In this document: positions 7,219 to 16,463 of the stretch, piece after piece | How positions within the stretch are numbered: position 1 is the first letter of the stretch | Layout of the letters: every line of letters begins with the position of its first letter | Assembly (NCBI GenBank): GCA_946410305.1 | Contig: CAMJZV010000002.1 | Coordinates: 1 to 64,000, forward strand | Origin: an uncultured Prevotellaceae bacterium | GTDB taxonomy: Bacteria > Bacteroidota > Bacteroidia > Bacteroidales > Bacteroidaceae | Reading direction: 5' to 3' | DNA length: 64,000 nt | Notes under the pieces: generated by a model | The model's database searches: none | Told to the model about the DNA's origin: nothing | What the model saw: the letters and a program-made list of their open reading frames with translations, nothing else | Made by a program: the position numbers and the translations under genes

Positions 7219-7254
7219 AATAATGCATAATTCATAATGCATAATTCATAATTT
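7219..7254. repeat. Tandem AATKCAT heptamers between divergent promoters
   Basis: AATGCAT and AATTCAT alternate in about five 7-bp units between the lipoprotein promoter and the promoter at 7260-7267. Confidence 0.75.
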
Positions 7255-7259
7255 TTTTG

Positions 7260-7267
7260 TACTTTTG
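7260..7267 (+). promoter_or_regulatory. -7 box for the WalJ-like gene
   Basis: TACTTTTG, 21 bases before the ATG at 7289. Confidence 0.6.
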
Positions 7268-7288
7268 CAGTCAAATTACGAAAAAGTC

Positions 7289-8092
7289 ATGCTGAAATTT
7301 ATCTCTTTCGGTAGTGGTAGCAGCGGTAACTGCTATCTGTTGGCAACCCCAACCGACACACTGCTCATCGACATAGGGGTAGGGCTGAGAGGCCTGAAGA
7401 AAGCCTGCCGCGATTATGGCGTCAGTCTTTCCAGCGTGAAGCATGTGCTCATCACGCACGACCATGCTGACCATATCAAGTCGGTAGGCGCTTTCAGCAA
7501 CGACTATCAGGTACCCATCTATGCCACTCGCGAGGTTCACGACGGCATTAACCGCAACTATTGTGTCGTCAAGAAGGTGGCAGCAGAACAGGTCGGCCTG
7601 TTGGAAAAGGGCAAGACGCTTCAGTTGGGCGACTTCACGGTGACACCTTTTGCCGTTCCTCACGACAGTGCAGATAATGTGGGCTACTTCATTGAGGCGG
7701 AGGGTACGAACTTCTGTCTGATGACGGATGCAGGCCGTGTCACTGACGAGATGAAGCAGTATATCAGTCGGGCACGTCATCTGGTCATTGAGGCCAACCA
7801 CGATATCGAGATGGTGCAGAACGGTCCCTATCCGCCATTCCTCAAAGAACGTATTCTCTCTGGTACGGGTCATCTGAACAATCACGACTGTGGCGTGGCG
7901 ATAGCAGAAAATATGTCTGAGCAGCTGAAGAATGTGTGGCTCTGTCATCTCAGTGAGGAGAACAACCATCCGGAACTAGCACGCAAGACGGTAGAAAGCA
8001 TCCTGCGTAGCTATGGTATTGTGGCCGGTGTCGATATTCGCTTGGAGGTTCTTAAGCGTACCACTCCCACCGGGCCCTTTGAGTTGGACTAA
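7289..8092 (+). CDS. Metallo-beta-lactamase-fold hydrolase, WalJ/YycJ-like
   Basis: A 267-residue MBL-fold protein. The start MLKFISFGSGSSGNCYLL matches the family N-terminus, so I use the ATG at 7289. Metal-binding motif HDHADH (about residues 59-64), then FAVPHDSADNVGY, the DAGRVTDEM strand and HLSEENNH near the C-terminus are present. WalJ-type proteins are predicted exonucleases or phosphodiesterases linked to chromosome maintenance. It is single, convergent with the LolE-like gene, and separated from it by a hairpin. Confidence 0.85.
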   Translation: MLKFISFGSGSSGNCYLLATPTDTLLIDIGVGLRGLKKACRDYGVSLSSVKHVLITHDHADHIKSVGAFSNDYQVPIYATREVHDGINRNYCVVKKVAAEQVGLLEKGKTLQLGDFTVTPFAVPHDSADNVGYFIEAEGTNFCLMTDAGRVTDEMKQYISRARHLVIEANHDIEMVQNGPYPPFLKERILSGTGHLNNHDCGVAIAENMSEQLKNVWLCHLSEENNHPELARKTVESILRSYGIVAGVDIRLEVLKRTTPTGPFELD

Positions 8093-8111
8093 CCACTCAC
8101 CCCTCACCATT

Positions 8112-8136
8112 CACCTATTATATATATAATAAGGTG
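8112..8136. terminator. Palindrome between convergent genes
   Basis: CACCT-ATTATATATATAAT-AAGGTG forms a hairpin between the stops at 8092 and 8140. It is preceded by CTCACCN-type heptamers. A bidirectional terminator role is plausible, but there is no strong T-run. Confidence 0.5.
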
Positions 8137-8139
8137 TAA

Positions 8140-9387
8140 TCAGTCAAACTTCATGGCTTTGACTGGTTGGATGTGTGATACCAGATAGCTGGGTGCTATC
8201 AGTACGAAGACGGAAATGAGTAGTGTTGCCACGTTGAGAATGACAATGATGGGAATGTTGAGCTCCATGGGGGCTGTGTCAACATAATAGCTGGCGGGGT
8301 CGAGATGGATGAAGCCCGTCTGCTGTTGCAACAGCACCAGTCCGACACCTATCACGTCGCCAATGAGCAATCCCTGACTGATAATGAAGGCTGCAAACCA
8401 TAAGAAAGTATGACGCACCGTCTTGTTGTGTGCTCCAAGAGCCTTCAGGATACCAATCATCTGTGTGCGTTCCAGAATAATGATGAGCAAACCGCTAATC
8501 ATTGTGAAGCCTGCCACGCAAACCATCAGTGCCAGGATAATCCATACGTTGATATCCAGCAGCGAGAGCCACGAGAATATCTGAGGATAGGCCTCGAAGA
8601 TGGTTTGAGAAGAGAGCGTCTCGCCATAGCGGTCGGTATGGTTCTTTACCAGTTCGACAACCGCCATATTGGTCTCGTTGATGCGGTCAAAGTCCTTGAC
8701 GAGAATCTCTGCACCGCTGCACTGGTCGCTCTCCCAGTCGTTCAGACGACTGGTGGTGCGCTGGTCAGTCAGACAGAGCACGTCGTCAAACTGCTTCATG
8801 TTGCTCTGATAGATGCCACTGACGGTAAAGCGTCGGGCACGGACATCGTTGTAGGCAATGAAATAGGCATACACCTTGTCGCCCACATGCAGATGTAGCT
8901 TGTCAGCCATCTTGCGCGATACGACCACCTGGTTGCTGTTCTTCTTGCTGCTGAACGTCGGCAGCTTGCCTTCCTGCATGTTCTGGCGGATGAACGAGAG
9001 GTCGTAGTCTTCGCCAACACCCTTGAAGGCAACACCCAGGAAGTCGCTGTCGGTTTTCAGGATGCCCTGCGTCATCGTGTAGCATTCCACATGGCGGATG
9101 TTAGGAATCTTCTTGAGTTTGCGCATCAGTGTGTCACTGATGACGATGGGAGCAGGTACGGCAGTCTGTTGGGTAATGAAGTTGGTTACTTGTATGTGGC
9201 TGCCAAAGCCCACCACCTTGTCGCGGATGGTGTGTTTGAAGCCCAATATCACGCTGACGGTGATAATCATCACAGCCAGTCCTATCGCCACACCAACGGT
9301 AGCGATACGAATAGCAGGACGACTCACCTCATGGCGGTCGCCCTCAGAGAAATAGATGCGTCTGGCTATGAATAGGGGGAAGTTCAT
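8140..9387 (-). CDS. LolE/FtsX-family ABC transporter permease
   Basis: A 415-residue inner-membrane permease of the lipoprotein-releasing (LolC/LolE) type. There is an N-terminal membrane helix (about 27-50, IATVGVAIGLAVMIITVSVI), a large periplasmic MacB-like domain (about 55-265), and three C-terminal helices (from about 275, 320 and 370) ending in VSHIQPVKAMKFD. Such permeases extract lipoproteins for transfer to the outer membrane with ATPase LolD, which is not next door. The start overlaps the aminotransferase stop by four bases (ATGA), so the two are translationally coupled. Confidence 0.85.
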   Translation of the reverse strand: MNFPLFIARRIYFSEGDRHEVSRPAIRIATVGVAIGLAVMIITVSVILGFKHTIRDKVVGFGSHIQVTNFITQQTAVPAPIVISDTLMRKLKKIPNIRHVECYTMTQGILKTDSDFLGVAFKGVGEDYDLSFIRQNMQEGKLPTFSSKKNSNQVVVSRKMADKLHLHVGDKVYAYFIAYNDVRARRFTVSGIYQSNMKQFDDVLCLTDQRTTSRLNDWESDQCSGAEILVKDFDRINETNMAVVELVKNHTDRYGETLSSQTIFEAYPQIFSWLSLLDINVWIILALMVCVAGFTMISGLLIIILERTQMIGILKALGAHNKTVRHTFLWFAAFIISQGLLIGDVIGVGLVLLQQQTGFIHLDPASYYVDTAPMELNIPIIVILNVATLLISVFVLIAPSYLVSHIQPVKAMKFD

Positions 9388-10586
9388 GCTTCAACTCTCC
9401 CAGGGTAGGCCTCAAGCGCCTTCTGCAGTACGACGAGTGCACGCTCCAGGTCTTCTTTCTTCAGCACGTAGGCGATACGCACCTGATTGATGCCTGCGCC
9501 AGGAGTGGTGTAGAAACCTGCAGCAGGAGCCATCATGACCGTTTCGCCTTCGTATTCAAACTCGGCCAGACACCAGCGACAGAACTTCTCTGCATCGTCG
9601 ACAGGCAGTTTGGCTACGGTATAGAAGGCACCCATCGGAATAGGCGAGTAGACACCGGGAATACGGTTCAGTCCGTCAATGAGGCACTTACGGCGCTCTA
9701 CATATTCATCATAGACGTCGCGATAGTACTCATCAGGAGCATCCAGCGATGCTTCAGCGACAATCTGTCCGATGAGGGGAGGAGAGAGGCGTGCCTGACA
9801 GAACTTCATCACGGCCTTGCGAACTTCTTGATTCTTGGTAATGAGGGCTCCGATGCGGATGCCACACTCAGAATAGCGCTTTGATACGGAGTCGATAAGG
9901 ATGACGTTCTGTTCGATGCCTTCCAGATGGCAGGCAGAGATATAAGGAGACCCCGTATAGATGTATTCACGATAAACCTCGTCAGAGAAGAGGTACAGGT
10001 CGTACTTCTTCACCAGGTCGCGAATCTGGTTCATCTCACGACGGGTATAGAGATAACCCGTGGGGTTGTTGGGGTTGCAAATCATGATGGCACGTGTGCG
10101 ATCATTGATGAGTTCCTCGAACTTCTCCACCTTAGGGAGCGAGAAACCTTCATCGATAGTGGTCGCAATGGTGCGGATCTTGGCGCCAGCACTGATGGCA
10201 AAAGCCATGTAGTTGGCATAGGCGGGTTCTGGCACGATGATCTCGTCGCCAGGATTCAGACACGACAGAAAGGCAAACAGTACCGCTTCACTACCACCAC
10301 TGGTAATGATGATGTCGTCGGCTGTCACGTTGATGTTGTACTTGGCATAGTAGTCCACCAATTTCTCACGATAGCTCTGATAACCCTGTGAGGGTGAATA
10401 CTCGAGGATGTTGCGGTCGATGGTTTTCAACGCGTCAAGACCCACCTGTGGCGTGGGCAGATCGGGCTGTCCGATGTTTAGGTGATACACGCGTGTTCCA
10501 CGTTTCTTGGCTGCGGCTGCCAGAGGTGCGAGTTTTCTGATTGGTGACTCAGGCATCTCCAGTCCGCGTACTGATATTTCTGGCAT
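9384..10586 (-). CDS. PLP-dependent aminotransferase, class I/II
   Basis: A 400-residue fold-type I aminotransferase, similar to aspartate or alanine aminotransferases. It shows the substrate-binding N-terminus, the SGGSEAVLFAF cofactor loop (about residues 92-102), the NPNNPTG motif (about 171), and the Schiff-base lysine in SVSKRYSECGIRIG (about 233). The amino donor cannot be decided from sequence. It is upstream of the LolE-like gene in a two-gene operon with a four-base overlap. A promoter box is at 10613-10620. Confidence 0.9.
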   Translation of the reverse strand: MPEISVRGLEMPESPIRKLAPLAAAAKKRGTRVYHLNIGQPDLPTPQVGLDALKTIDRNILEYSPSQGYQSYREKLVDYYAKYNINVTADDIIITSGGSEAVLFAFLSCLNPGDEIIVPEPAYANYMAFAISAGAKIRTIATTIDEGFSLPKVEKFEELINDRTRAIMICNPNNPTGYLYTRREMNQIRDLVKKYDLYLFSDEVYREYIYTGSPYISACHLEGIEQNVILIDSVSKRYSECGIRIGALITKNQEVRKAVMKFCQARLSPPLIGQIVAEASLDAPDEYYRDVYDEYVERRKCLIDGLNRIPGVYSPIPMGAFYTVAKLPVDDAEKFCRWCLAEFEYEGETVMMAPAAGFYTTPGAGINQVRIAYVLKKEDLERALVVLQKALEAYPGRVEA

Positions 10587-10612
10587 GTTGTTTAATTTAC
10601 GTAAATCGCCTG

Positions 10613-10620
10613 CAAAGTTA
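10613..10620 (-). promoter_or_regulatory. -7 box for the aminotransferase-permease operon
   Basis: TAACTTTG on the minus strand, 27 bases before the start at 10586. Confidence 0.55.
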
Positions 10621-10664
10621 CGAAATAATTCATAATTAATAATGCATTATTCATATTTTTTTTG

Positions 10665-10672
10665 TACTTTTG
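10665..10672 (+). promoter_or_regulatory. -7 box for the pseudokinase operon
   Basis: TACTTTTG, 24 bases before the ATG at 10697; a T-rich tract precedes it. Confidence 0.6.
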
Positions 10673-10696
10673 CGCCACGAAAAATAAAATAGCGCT

Positions 10697-11917
10697 ATGA
10701 ACTACGAAGAAATGCTTGCTGCCAAAAATGAAGGGAAACAGAACAGGACGCTGTTGCCCATCGGTGAATACTATCGTATTCAGACAGATGGTAAATACCA
10801 TGCTGTGGTCCGTATCCATCAGGAACTGAACAGTAGCATCGCCTTCTCTGGTGCGCTGAAGAAAGAGTGTGAGCGTAACAAAACACTGGTAAACCGCTAT
10901 CAGTTGCACTATACTCCCGTGATAAATGAGAATGGTGAAGTGGAGCAGTTGGATGTGGAGGCTGGCGTCTTCCTCTCGATGGAGCAGCTGCTCAACGAGA
11001 ATCCTGCTGTTGTAGCAGAGAAAGGATTCATAGACAATACATTGCAGGCGTTGGTAGACATTACCACCTATCTTCATAGCCAGGGAATCAGACATATCTG
11101 TTATTCGCCCAAGACCGTGATGGTGCGTAAAGGGGATCATGCTGTGATGCTGCTCTCTCATGGCTCGTTCTACTTGGCCATGGACGACCAGCGCGGTTTC
11201 TATGGTGACGATGTAGCATTCGTAGCTCCCGAAGTATTGGAGCATGGAACCATAGACGACCGTTGTGACGTCTACTCTATCGGTAAATTCATGGAGGCTA
11301 TCTTCCAGCATGCAGGGATGAGCGTAGAATATCGCAACGCACTGAAGAAGGCTACTAGTGAGAAACCCGAAGATCGTTACGAAACTCCGCAGGCCTTGTT
11401 GAAGGCGGTACAGGCACGTCGTAGCATGATGCGTTCTATCATGATGCTTGTTGCTGCTGTCATTGCTGGACTTGTCATCTTTGAGATCTATCTGGAAATG
11501 GTACCAGAGACAACACAGGTGGAGTATGTGAAACCTGCACCACGTCAGGCTACTGACGACCTGTTGGACGATGGCTTTAAACCGGAGGATTTGGGGGTAG
11601 TCAGCGCTGACTCAATATCTGAAGAGGACCAGGAGGCGCAGCGTGTCTATCGAGCCAAGGCCGAGGCGATATTCCGTAAGAACTACGAGAAAGAGGCTGA
11701 CCGTATCCTCTCAAAGATATATAATAAGGATTATATGAACGCTACGGAGAAGCAATTTGCTGCGCAGAGTCAGTCAACCATCGAGGAACTGATGAAGGTT
11801 CAGCAGAAGATGGGGCAGGAGGCTAGTCTTACTCCTGAGCGCGCACAGCTCATTGCCAGCGAGATTATTGAGCGTATCACCAACGATAAGAAGAAACAAT
11901 TGAAAAACAATAAATAA
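10697..11917 (+). CDS. Membrane-anchored protein-kinase-like protein without catalytic residues
   Basis: A 406-residue protein with a Ser/Thr-kinase fold. The VAPEVLEHG segment (residues 176-184) matches the APE motif, followed by the DVYSIGKFM of subdomain IX (191-199) and a SEKPEDRY segment before the last helix. Catalytic positions are lost: the beta-3 lysine is Arg (AVVRI, about 36-40), the HRD loop reads HICYSPKTVMV (133-143), and DFG reads SHG (154-156). A membrane helix follows (about 246-266), then an acidic and coiled-coil region outside the cytoplasm. It starts a likely operon with DUF4494 and YggS. It may be a scaffold or ligand sensor. Confidence 0.7.
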   Translation: MNYEEMLAAKNEGKQNRTLLPIGEYYRIQTDGKYHAVVRIHQELNSSIAFSGALKKECERNKTLVNRYQLHYTPVINENGEVEQLDVEAGVFLSMEQLLNENPAVVAEKGFIDNTLQALVDITTYLHSQGIRHICYSPKTVMVRKGDHAVMLLSHGSFYLAMDDQRGFYGDDVAFVAPEVLEHGTIDDRCDVYSIGKFMEAIFQHAGMSVEYRNALKKATSEKPEDRYETPQALLKAVQARRSMMRSIMMLVAAVIAGLVIFEIYLEMVPETTQVEYVKPAPRQATDDLLDDGFKPEDLGVVSADSISEEDQEAQRVYRAKAEAIFRKNYEKEADRILSKIYNKDYMNATEKQFAAQSQSTIEELMKVQQKMGQEASLTPERAQLIASEIIERITNDKKKQLKNNK

Positions 11918-11934
11918 AAGAATAAACAAACAAT

Positions 11935-12414
11935 ATGAGATCAAGAACAGCAATTTGGTTTGAGTGCAAGATCGCCTACGAGAAAGTGATGGACGACGGC
12001 TTGCAGAAGAAGGTGACAGAGAACTACGTGGTTGACGCCCTCAGCTTTACGGAAGCCGAGAAGCGTATCATGGAGGAGATGTCGAGCTATATCAGTGGTG
12101 AGTTCACCGTCAAGGATATCAAGATAGCCCCTTATGGTGAGATCTTCTTCTCTGACGAGGAGATGGCTGACCGTTGGTATAAGTGTAAGCTGCAGTTTAT
12201 CACCATCGACGAGAAGACAGAGAAAGAAAAGCGTTCTAATGTCAACTATCTGGTGCAGGCAGGTACGCTGAATGCTGCCGTAAGGAATATTGACGAGGTG
12301 ATGGGTGGCACGATGATTGACTATGTCATTGCCTCTGTTGCTGAGACAACGCTGATGGATGTCTTCGAGTACGGCAAGGACAAACACGATGACAAGCCCG
12401 AATACGAGGGATGA
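11935..12414 (+). CDS. DUF4494 protein
   Basis: A 159-residue cytoplasmic protein matching the DUF4494 family of Bacteroidetes: it starts MRSRTAIWFECKIAYEK and contains YVVDALSFTEAEKRIMEEM and the APYGEIFFSD segment. The function is unknown. It lies 17 bases after the pseudokinase and overlaps yggS by four bases, a neighbourhood that suggests co-translation. Confidence 0.8.
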   Translation: MRSRTAIWFECKIAYEKVMDDGLQKKVTENYVVDALSFTEAEKRIMEEMSSYISGEFTVKDIKIAPYGEIFFSDEEMADRWYKCKLQFITIDEKTEKEKRSNVNYLVQAGTLNAAVRNIDEVMGGTMIDYVIASVAETTLMDVFEYGKDKHDDKPEYEG

Positions 12415-13085
12415 TGTACGACGTTAAAGGAAATCTGAAGCAGGTACTGGGTAATTTGCCACAGGGTGTACGCCTTGTGGCTATTTCCAAGTATCATCCC
12501 AACGAGTATATCGAGGCTGCCTACGAAGAGGGACAACGTATCTTTGGAGAGAGCCACGAGCAGGAGTTGCGCCAGAAACACGAGACGCTGCCAAAGGATA
12601 TCCAGTGGCATTTCATTGGTCATCTGCAGACGAATAAGGTGAAGTATATTGCACCTTACGTTACGATGATTGAGGCTGTTGATTCGTTAAAGCTACTTAA
12701 GGAGATTGATAAGCAAGCTGCTAAGTGCGAGCGTGTTATTGATGTTCTTTTAGAGCTGCACATCGCTGAAGAAGAAACGAAATACGGTCTGACACCTGAT
12801 GCTTTGCGACAGCTGTTGGCAGATGGTGAATGGCGCGAGCTTAGTCATGTGCGCATCTGTGGCTTGATGATGATGGCGTCGTATGTGGATGACGAGCGTC
12901 AGATACGCAGCGAGTTCCAGTTGGCGCATAGGCTCTTTGACGAAATCAAAGAGCACTATTTTGCTGATGCCCCCTACTTCTGCGAACGCTCATGGGGTAT
13001 GAGCCACGACTATCCGATTGCCGTGCAGGAAGGGTCTACGATGGTGCGTGTGGGAACAGCTATTTTTGGTCCCCGCGTCTATTGA
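12411..13085 (+). CDS. YggS/PLPBP-family pyridoxal-phosphate homeostasis protein
   Basis: A 224-residue fold-type III PLP-binding protein. The PLP lysine lies in VAISKYHP (about residues 23-30), and FGESHEQEL, WHFIGHLQTNKVK and the C-terminal LSMGMS-like SWGMSHDY plus VRVGTAIFGPR are present. The family controls free PLP levels and has no known catalytic activity. The start ATG overlaps the DUF4494 stop. The last 26 bases overlap the convergent flavodoxin-ferredoxin gene. Confidence 0.9.
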   Translation: MMYDVKGNLKQVLGNLPQGVRLVAISKYHPNEYIEAAYEEGQRIFGESHEQELRQKHETLPKDIQWHFIGHLQTNKVKYIAPYVTMIEAVDSLKLLKEIDKQAAKCERVIDVLLELHIAEEETKYGLTPDALRQLLADGEWRELSHVRICGLMMMASYVDDERQIRSEFQLAHRLFDEIKEHYFADAPYFCERSWGMSHDYPIAVQEGSTMVRVGTAIFGPRVY

Positions 13086-13869
13086 AGTAATACTGGTCGC
13101 GCTTTCTCGTGATGCTGCCATAGTTGATGGCATGTACGGGACAGTAGTGATAACAAGCCAAACAACAGGTACACTGTCCGTTGTGCAACCACGTGGGAGG
13201 CGTACCTGCGATATTGTCTACAGGACACACCTTGCTGCACTTGCCGCAGCGGGTGCATACGTCTTCATCGACGGTGAACTTCTTGTCAGTAACCATCTTC
13301 TGGTTGAAGTAAGCGCCAATGACGTATGAGTAGAGTCGGGGAGTGCCGCCCTTCTCCAGTTCCTCAATGCCGCGCTTACTGTCTTTGATGATGCTGATGA
13401 TATGCTGTAGCTGCTGTCGGGCATGCTCGATCTTCCTACGTTCCTTGTCTATGGGGTCGGTCTTCATAAATGGCAGACAGACATATGACTCTGGCATAAT
13501 CACTGAGAAAACGCTCTCTGCCTGCAGAGGACTGCCGTCATCCGCATGGAGCGCAACGTTCTTGGCTAATTCTTTGTTGAAGATTGTCATGGCTTCGCCC
13601 ATGTTGTCACCACAGGTAGTCAGAGCCCAGCAGAAGTGGGATTGATAGCCTTTCAGTACCAGTCGGCTGATAAACGCTCGTACAATTCTGGGTGGCTGCC
13701 AACCATGTGTCGGGAAACAGAACCCTATCCGTTCCTTCTCCTGCAGTTCAAACTGATAGCGTTGCTCCTTGATGAGTTGAGGTATGTATAACAGTTCCTC
13801 TCCGATGGCTTCTGCTATCGTCTTGGCAACCCAGCGGGTGTTACCTGTTCCAGTGAAATAAAAGATCAT
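13060..13869 (-). CDS. EFR1-type flavodoxin-ferredoxin fusion
   Basis: A 269-residue protein with an N-terminal flavodoxin fold starting MIFYFTGTGNTRWVAK (FMN phosphate loop TGTGNT) and a C-terminal 2[4Fe-4S] ferredoxin domain: CTRCGKCSKVCPVDN (about residues 205-219) and CTCCLACYHYCPVHAI (about 235-250). It would shuttle electrons between an unknown donor and acceptor in the cytoplasm. It stands alone and is convergent with yggS. No clear promoter box is visible in the gap to 14024. Confidence 0.85.
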   Translation of the reverse strand: MIFYFTGTGNTRWVAKTIAEAIGEELLYIPQLIKEQRYQFELQEKERIGFCFPTHGWQPPRIVRAFISRLVLKGYQSHFCWALTTCGDNMGEAMTIFNKELAKNVALHADDGSPLQAESVFSVIMPESYVCLPFMKTDPIDKERRKIEHARQQLQHIISIIKDSKRGIEELEKGGTPRLYSYVIGAYFNQKMVTDKKFTVDEDVCTRCGKCSKVCPVDNIAGTPPTWLHNGQCTCCLACYHYCPVHAINYGSITRKRDQYYFNRRGDQK

Positions 13870-13981
13870 TTGTTAAGAAAATTAGCGTTAGAAATGGTCA
13901 TATTTGACTCTAAATCATAAAATTTCGACAAAATTAATCATTTTTTTTGGATAATAATAACAATTGTATTATTTTTTTTCG

Positions 13982-13989
13982 TATATTTG
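13982..13989 (+). promoter_or_regulatory. -7 box for the AraC-type regulator
   Basis: TATATTTG, 34 bases before the ATG at 14024, in an AT-rich leader. Confidence 0.55.
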
Positions 13990-14023
13990 CAAGTGAAATG
14001 TATAAATAAATTTTTCACAGGGT

Positions 14024-14479
14024 ATGGCAAAGTATAATATTACAGAGAAAAAAGCTAAAGAGGCTGTCTATCGCAGTCTCGTCAGCCCTAAGTTGATGGA
14101 TGAGATGAAGGAGAAGATCCTGAACATCATCGTGATGGAGAAGAAGTATAAGGACAAGGATTATTCAGCCAAGAAATTAGCCGAGGATTTAGGTACTAAT
14201 ACCCGATATATCTCAGCTGTGGTGAATGTCCGTTTCCACATGAACTATACTTCTTTCGTCAACAAGTTCCGAATAGAGGAAGCGATGACCATTCTCGTGG
14301 ATCGCAGATATCAGAATCTGCGCATGGAGGAGGTCAGTGATATGGTAGGTTTTGCCAATCGCCAGTCGTTCTATGCCTCGTTCTACAAGCTGATGCACAT
14401 GACGCCTCGTGAATATCGTCTGCAGCATCTGGCTCAACACCCTGCAGAAAAAGTAAAACAGGATAAAAAGACGCATTGA
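14024..14479 (+). CDS. Small AraC-family regulator (HTH domain only)
   Basis: A 151-residue protein that is essentially one AraC-type DNA-binding domain: the first HTH around KKLAEDLGTNTRYISAVVN (about 47-65) and the second around MEEVSDMVGFANRQSFYASF (about 105-124), followed by the MTPREYR signature. No ligand or receiver domain is present. It precedes the DPP III gene by seven bases and the two may be co-transcribed, so it could control peptide use; that link is inference. Confidence 0.85.
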   Translation: MAKYNITEKKAKEAVYRSLVSPKLMDEMKEKILNIIVMEKKYKDKDYSAKKLAEDLGTNTRYISAVVNVRFHMNYTSFVNKFRIEEAMTILVDRRYQNLRMEEVSDMVGFANRQSFYASFYKLMHMTPREYRLQHLAQHPAEKVKQDKKTH

Positions 14480-14486
14480 ACACGCG

Positions 14487-16463
14487 ATGAACTATTCGGA
14501 CGAATGCACGCCACACTTTGGCTATGCGACCAAAGAGCGTTTTGCGGACATTCAATTGCTCAGATACCGTTTAAACGGGTTTGAGCAATTGTCTTTGTTG
14601 CAGAAACAATACATCTATTATCTGTCGAAAGCCACGCTTTATGGACGTGATATCACTTTCGACCAGTTCGGTAAATATAACCTCCGCATCCGTAAAATGC
14701 TGGAGACGGTCTATACTGACCTCACTGTCAATCACGACACTGATGACTTCCGTGCTTTAGAGGTCTATCTCAAGCGGATATGGTTCTCCAACGGCATCTA
14801 CCACCATTATGGTTCTGAGAAATTCCAGCCGGGCTTTACTGCTGACTATCTGCGTGGTGTCTTGCAGCAGGTAGACCCCACTAGGCTGCCCTTGCGCTCT
14901 GGCGAGACAGTAGGGGAGATGTGTGAGGAGCTGTTTCCTGTCATCTTTGATCCAGAGGTGTTGCCCAAGCGTGTCAATAAGACGGATGGTGAGGATCTCA
15001 TCCAAACCTCTGCTTGTAACTTCTATGAGGGTGTGACGCAACAGGAGGCTGAGGAGTTTTATGCCCAGCAGAAAGCACAGGATGCCGACAATTCTGCGCC
15101 AGCATCCTATGGTTTGAACTCGACACTTGTCAAGCGTGAGGGCGTCGTGGTAGAAGATGTATGGTCTGCCCATGGTCGTTATGCCAATCCCATCCGTCAC
15201 ATTGTCTATTGGTTGCGCAAGGCTCAGGGTGTGGCAGAGAACCAGCACCAGCAGCGTGTCTTGGAGTTGCTGATACGCTATTACGAGACGGGCGATTTGA
15301 AATACTTTAATGATTACTGCATTGAATGGGTCTCTGAGCATGAGGGACATATTGATTTCGTCAATGGATTCATAGAGGTATATGGCGACCCCTTAGGATT
15401 GAAAGGTTCGTGGGAAGGCATCGTGGAGTATAAAGACGAGGAGGCTACCAAGCGTACGCAGGCTATCAGTCAGAATGCCCAGTGGTTTGAAGACCATTCG
15501 CCTGTTGATCCCCGTTTCCGCAAACCCCATGTGAAGGGCGTCACTGCCAACGCCATCTGTGCTGCTATGCTGGGTGGTGATGAGTATCCCTCAACGGCTA
15601 TTGGCATCAATCTGCCCAATGCCGACTGGATACGTGCCGAGTATGGTTCGAAGAGCATCACCATCTCGAATATCACGGAGGCCTACAATAAGGCCGCCCA
15701 TGGCAGTGGCTTCAAGGAAGATTTCGTCATTGACCAGGAGACGCTGGCATTGATAGAGAAGTATGGTGACAAATGTGACGATCTGCATACAGACCTGCAC
15801 GAGTGTCTGGGACATGGCAGTGGACAACTGTTGCCAGCTACTGACCCTGACGCACTGAAGGCCTACGGAAATACTATCGAGGAGGCGCGTGCTGACCTAT
15901 TTGGACTTTATTATATTGCTGACCATAAGTTGGTTGAGCTAGGACTGTTGCCTGACGATGAGGCTTATAAGGCTCAGTACTACAGCTATATCATGAACGG
16001 CTTGATGACACAGCTGATACGCATCGAGCCTGGCCATCAGATTGAGGAGGCACATATGCGCAACCGCTCGCTAATTGCTTACTGGTGCTATGAACAAAAC
16101 GATGGCGTTATCAAGATGGAGAAGCATGATGGTAAAACTTTTGTGCGCATCACAGACTATCAGGCTTTACGTACCCTCTTTGCCCGCCTGTTGGCAGAGA
16201 TTCAGCGCATCAAGAGTGAGGGTGACTATGAGGCTGCCCGTCTGTTGGTGGAACGCTATGCCGTGAAGGTTGACGCACAGCTGCATGAAGAGGTCTTGGA
16301 GCGTTATAAGAAGCTGAACCTCGCACCTTATAAGGGTTTTATTAACCCTGTAATGTTGCCCGTTAGGGATGAGGAGGGGAATATCTGTGATATCCATTTG
16401 GATTATTCTGAAAGTTATGTTCACCAAATGTTACGCTATGGACAAGAATATGGTACCCTCTAA
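14487..16463 (+). CDS. Dipeptidyl-peptidase III-like zinc peptidase (M49)
   Basis: A 658-residue M49 peptidase. The zinc motif HECLGH lies at residues 438-443, the six-residue form known from Bacteroides DPP III, and the downstream EEARADLFGLYY (about 464-475) supplies the third zinc ligand. DPP III releases dipeptides from the N-terminus of oligopeptides. There is no signal peptide, so it is cytoplasmic. Similar proteins are sometimes labelled dihydrofolate reductase; nothing here supports that. Its 3' end overlaps the next gene by 26 bases. Confidence 0.85.
   Translation: MNYSDECTPHFGYATKERFADIQLLRYRLNGFEQLSLLQKQYIYYLSKATLYGRDITFDQFGKYNLRIRKMLETVYTDLTVNHDTDDFRALEVYLKRIWFSNGIYHHYGSEKFQPGFTADYLRGVLQQVDPTRLPLRSGETVGEMCEELFPVIFDPEVLPKRVNKTDGEDLIQTSACNFYEGVTQQEAEEFYAQQKAQDADNSAPASYGLNSTLVKREGVVVEDVWSAHGRYANPIRHIVYWLRKAQGVAENQHQQRVLELLIRYYETGDLKYFNDYCIEWVSEHEGHIDFVNGFIEVYGDPLGLKGSWEGIVEYKDEEATKRTQAISQNAQWFEDHSPVDPRFRKPHVKGVTANAICAAMLGGDEYPSTAIGINLPNADWIRAEYGSKSITISNITEAYNKAAHGSGFKEDFVIDQETLALIEKYGDKCDDLHTDLHECLGHGSGQLLPATDPDALKAYGNTIEEARADLFGLYYIADHKLVELGLLPDDEAYKAQYYSYIMNGLMTQLIRIEPGHQIEEAHMRNRSLIAYWCYEQNDGVIKMEKHDGKTFVRITDYQALRTLFARLLAEIQRIKSEGDYEAARLLVERYAVKVDAQLHEEVLERYKKLNLAPYKGFINPVMLPVRDEEGNICDIHLDYSESYVHQMLRYGQEYGTL

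Noticed and set aside
14487..16463. Dihydrofolate reductase
   Set aside because: Some homologues carry that label, but the HECLGH and EEARAD zinc motifs and the 658-residue length identify an M49 peptidase.
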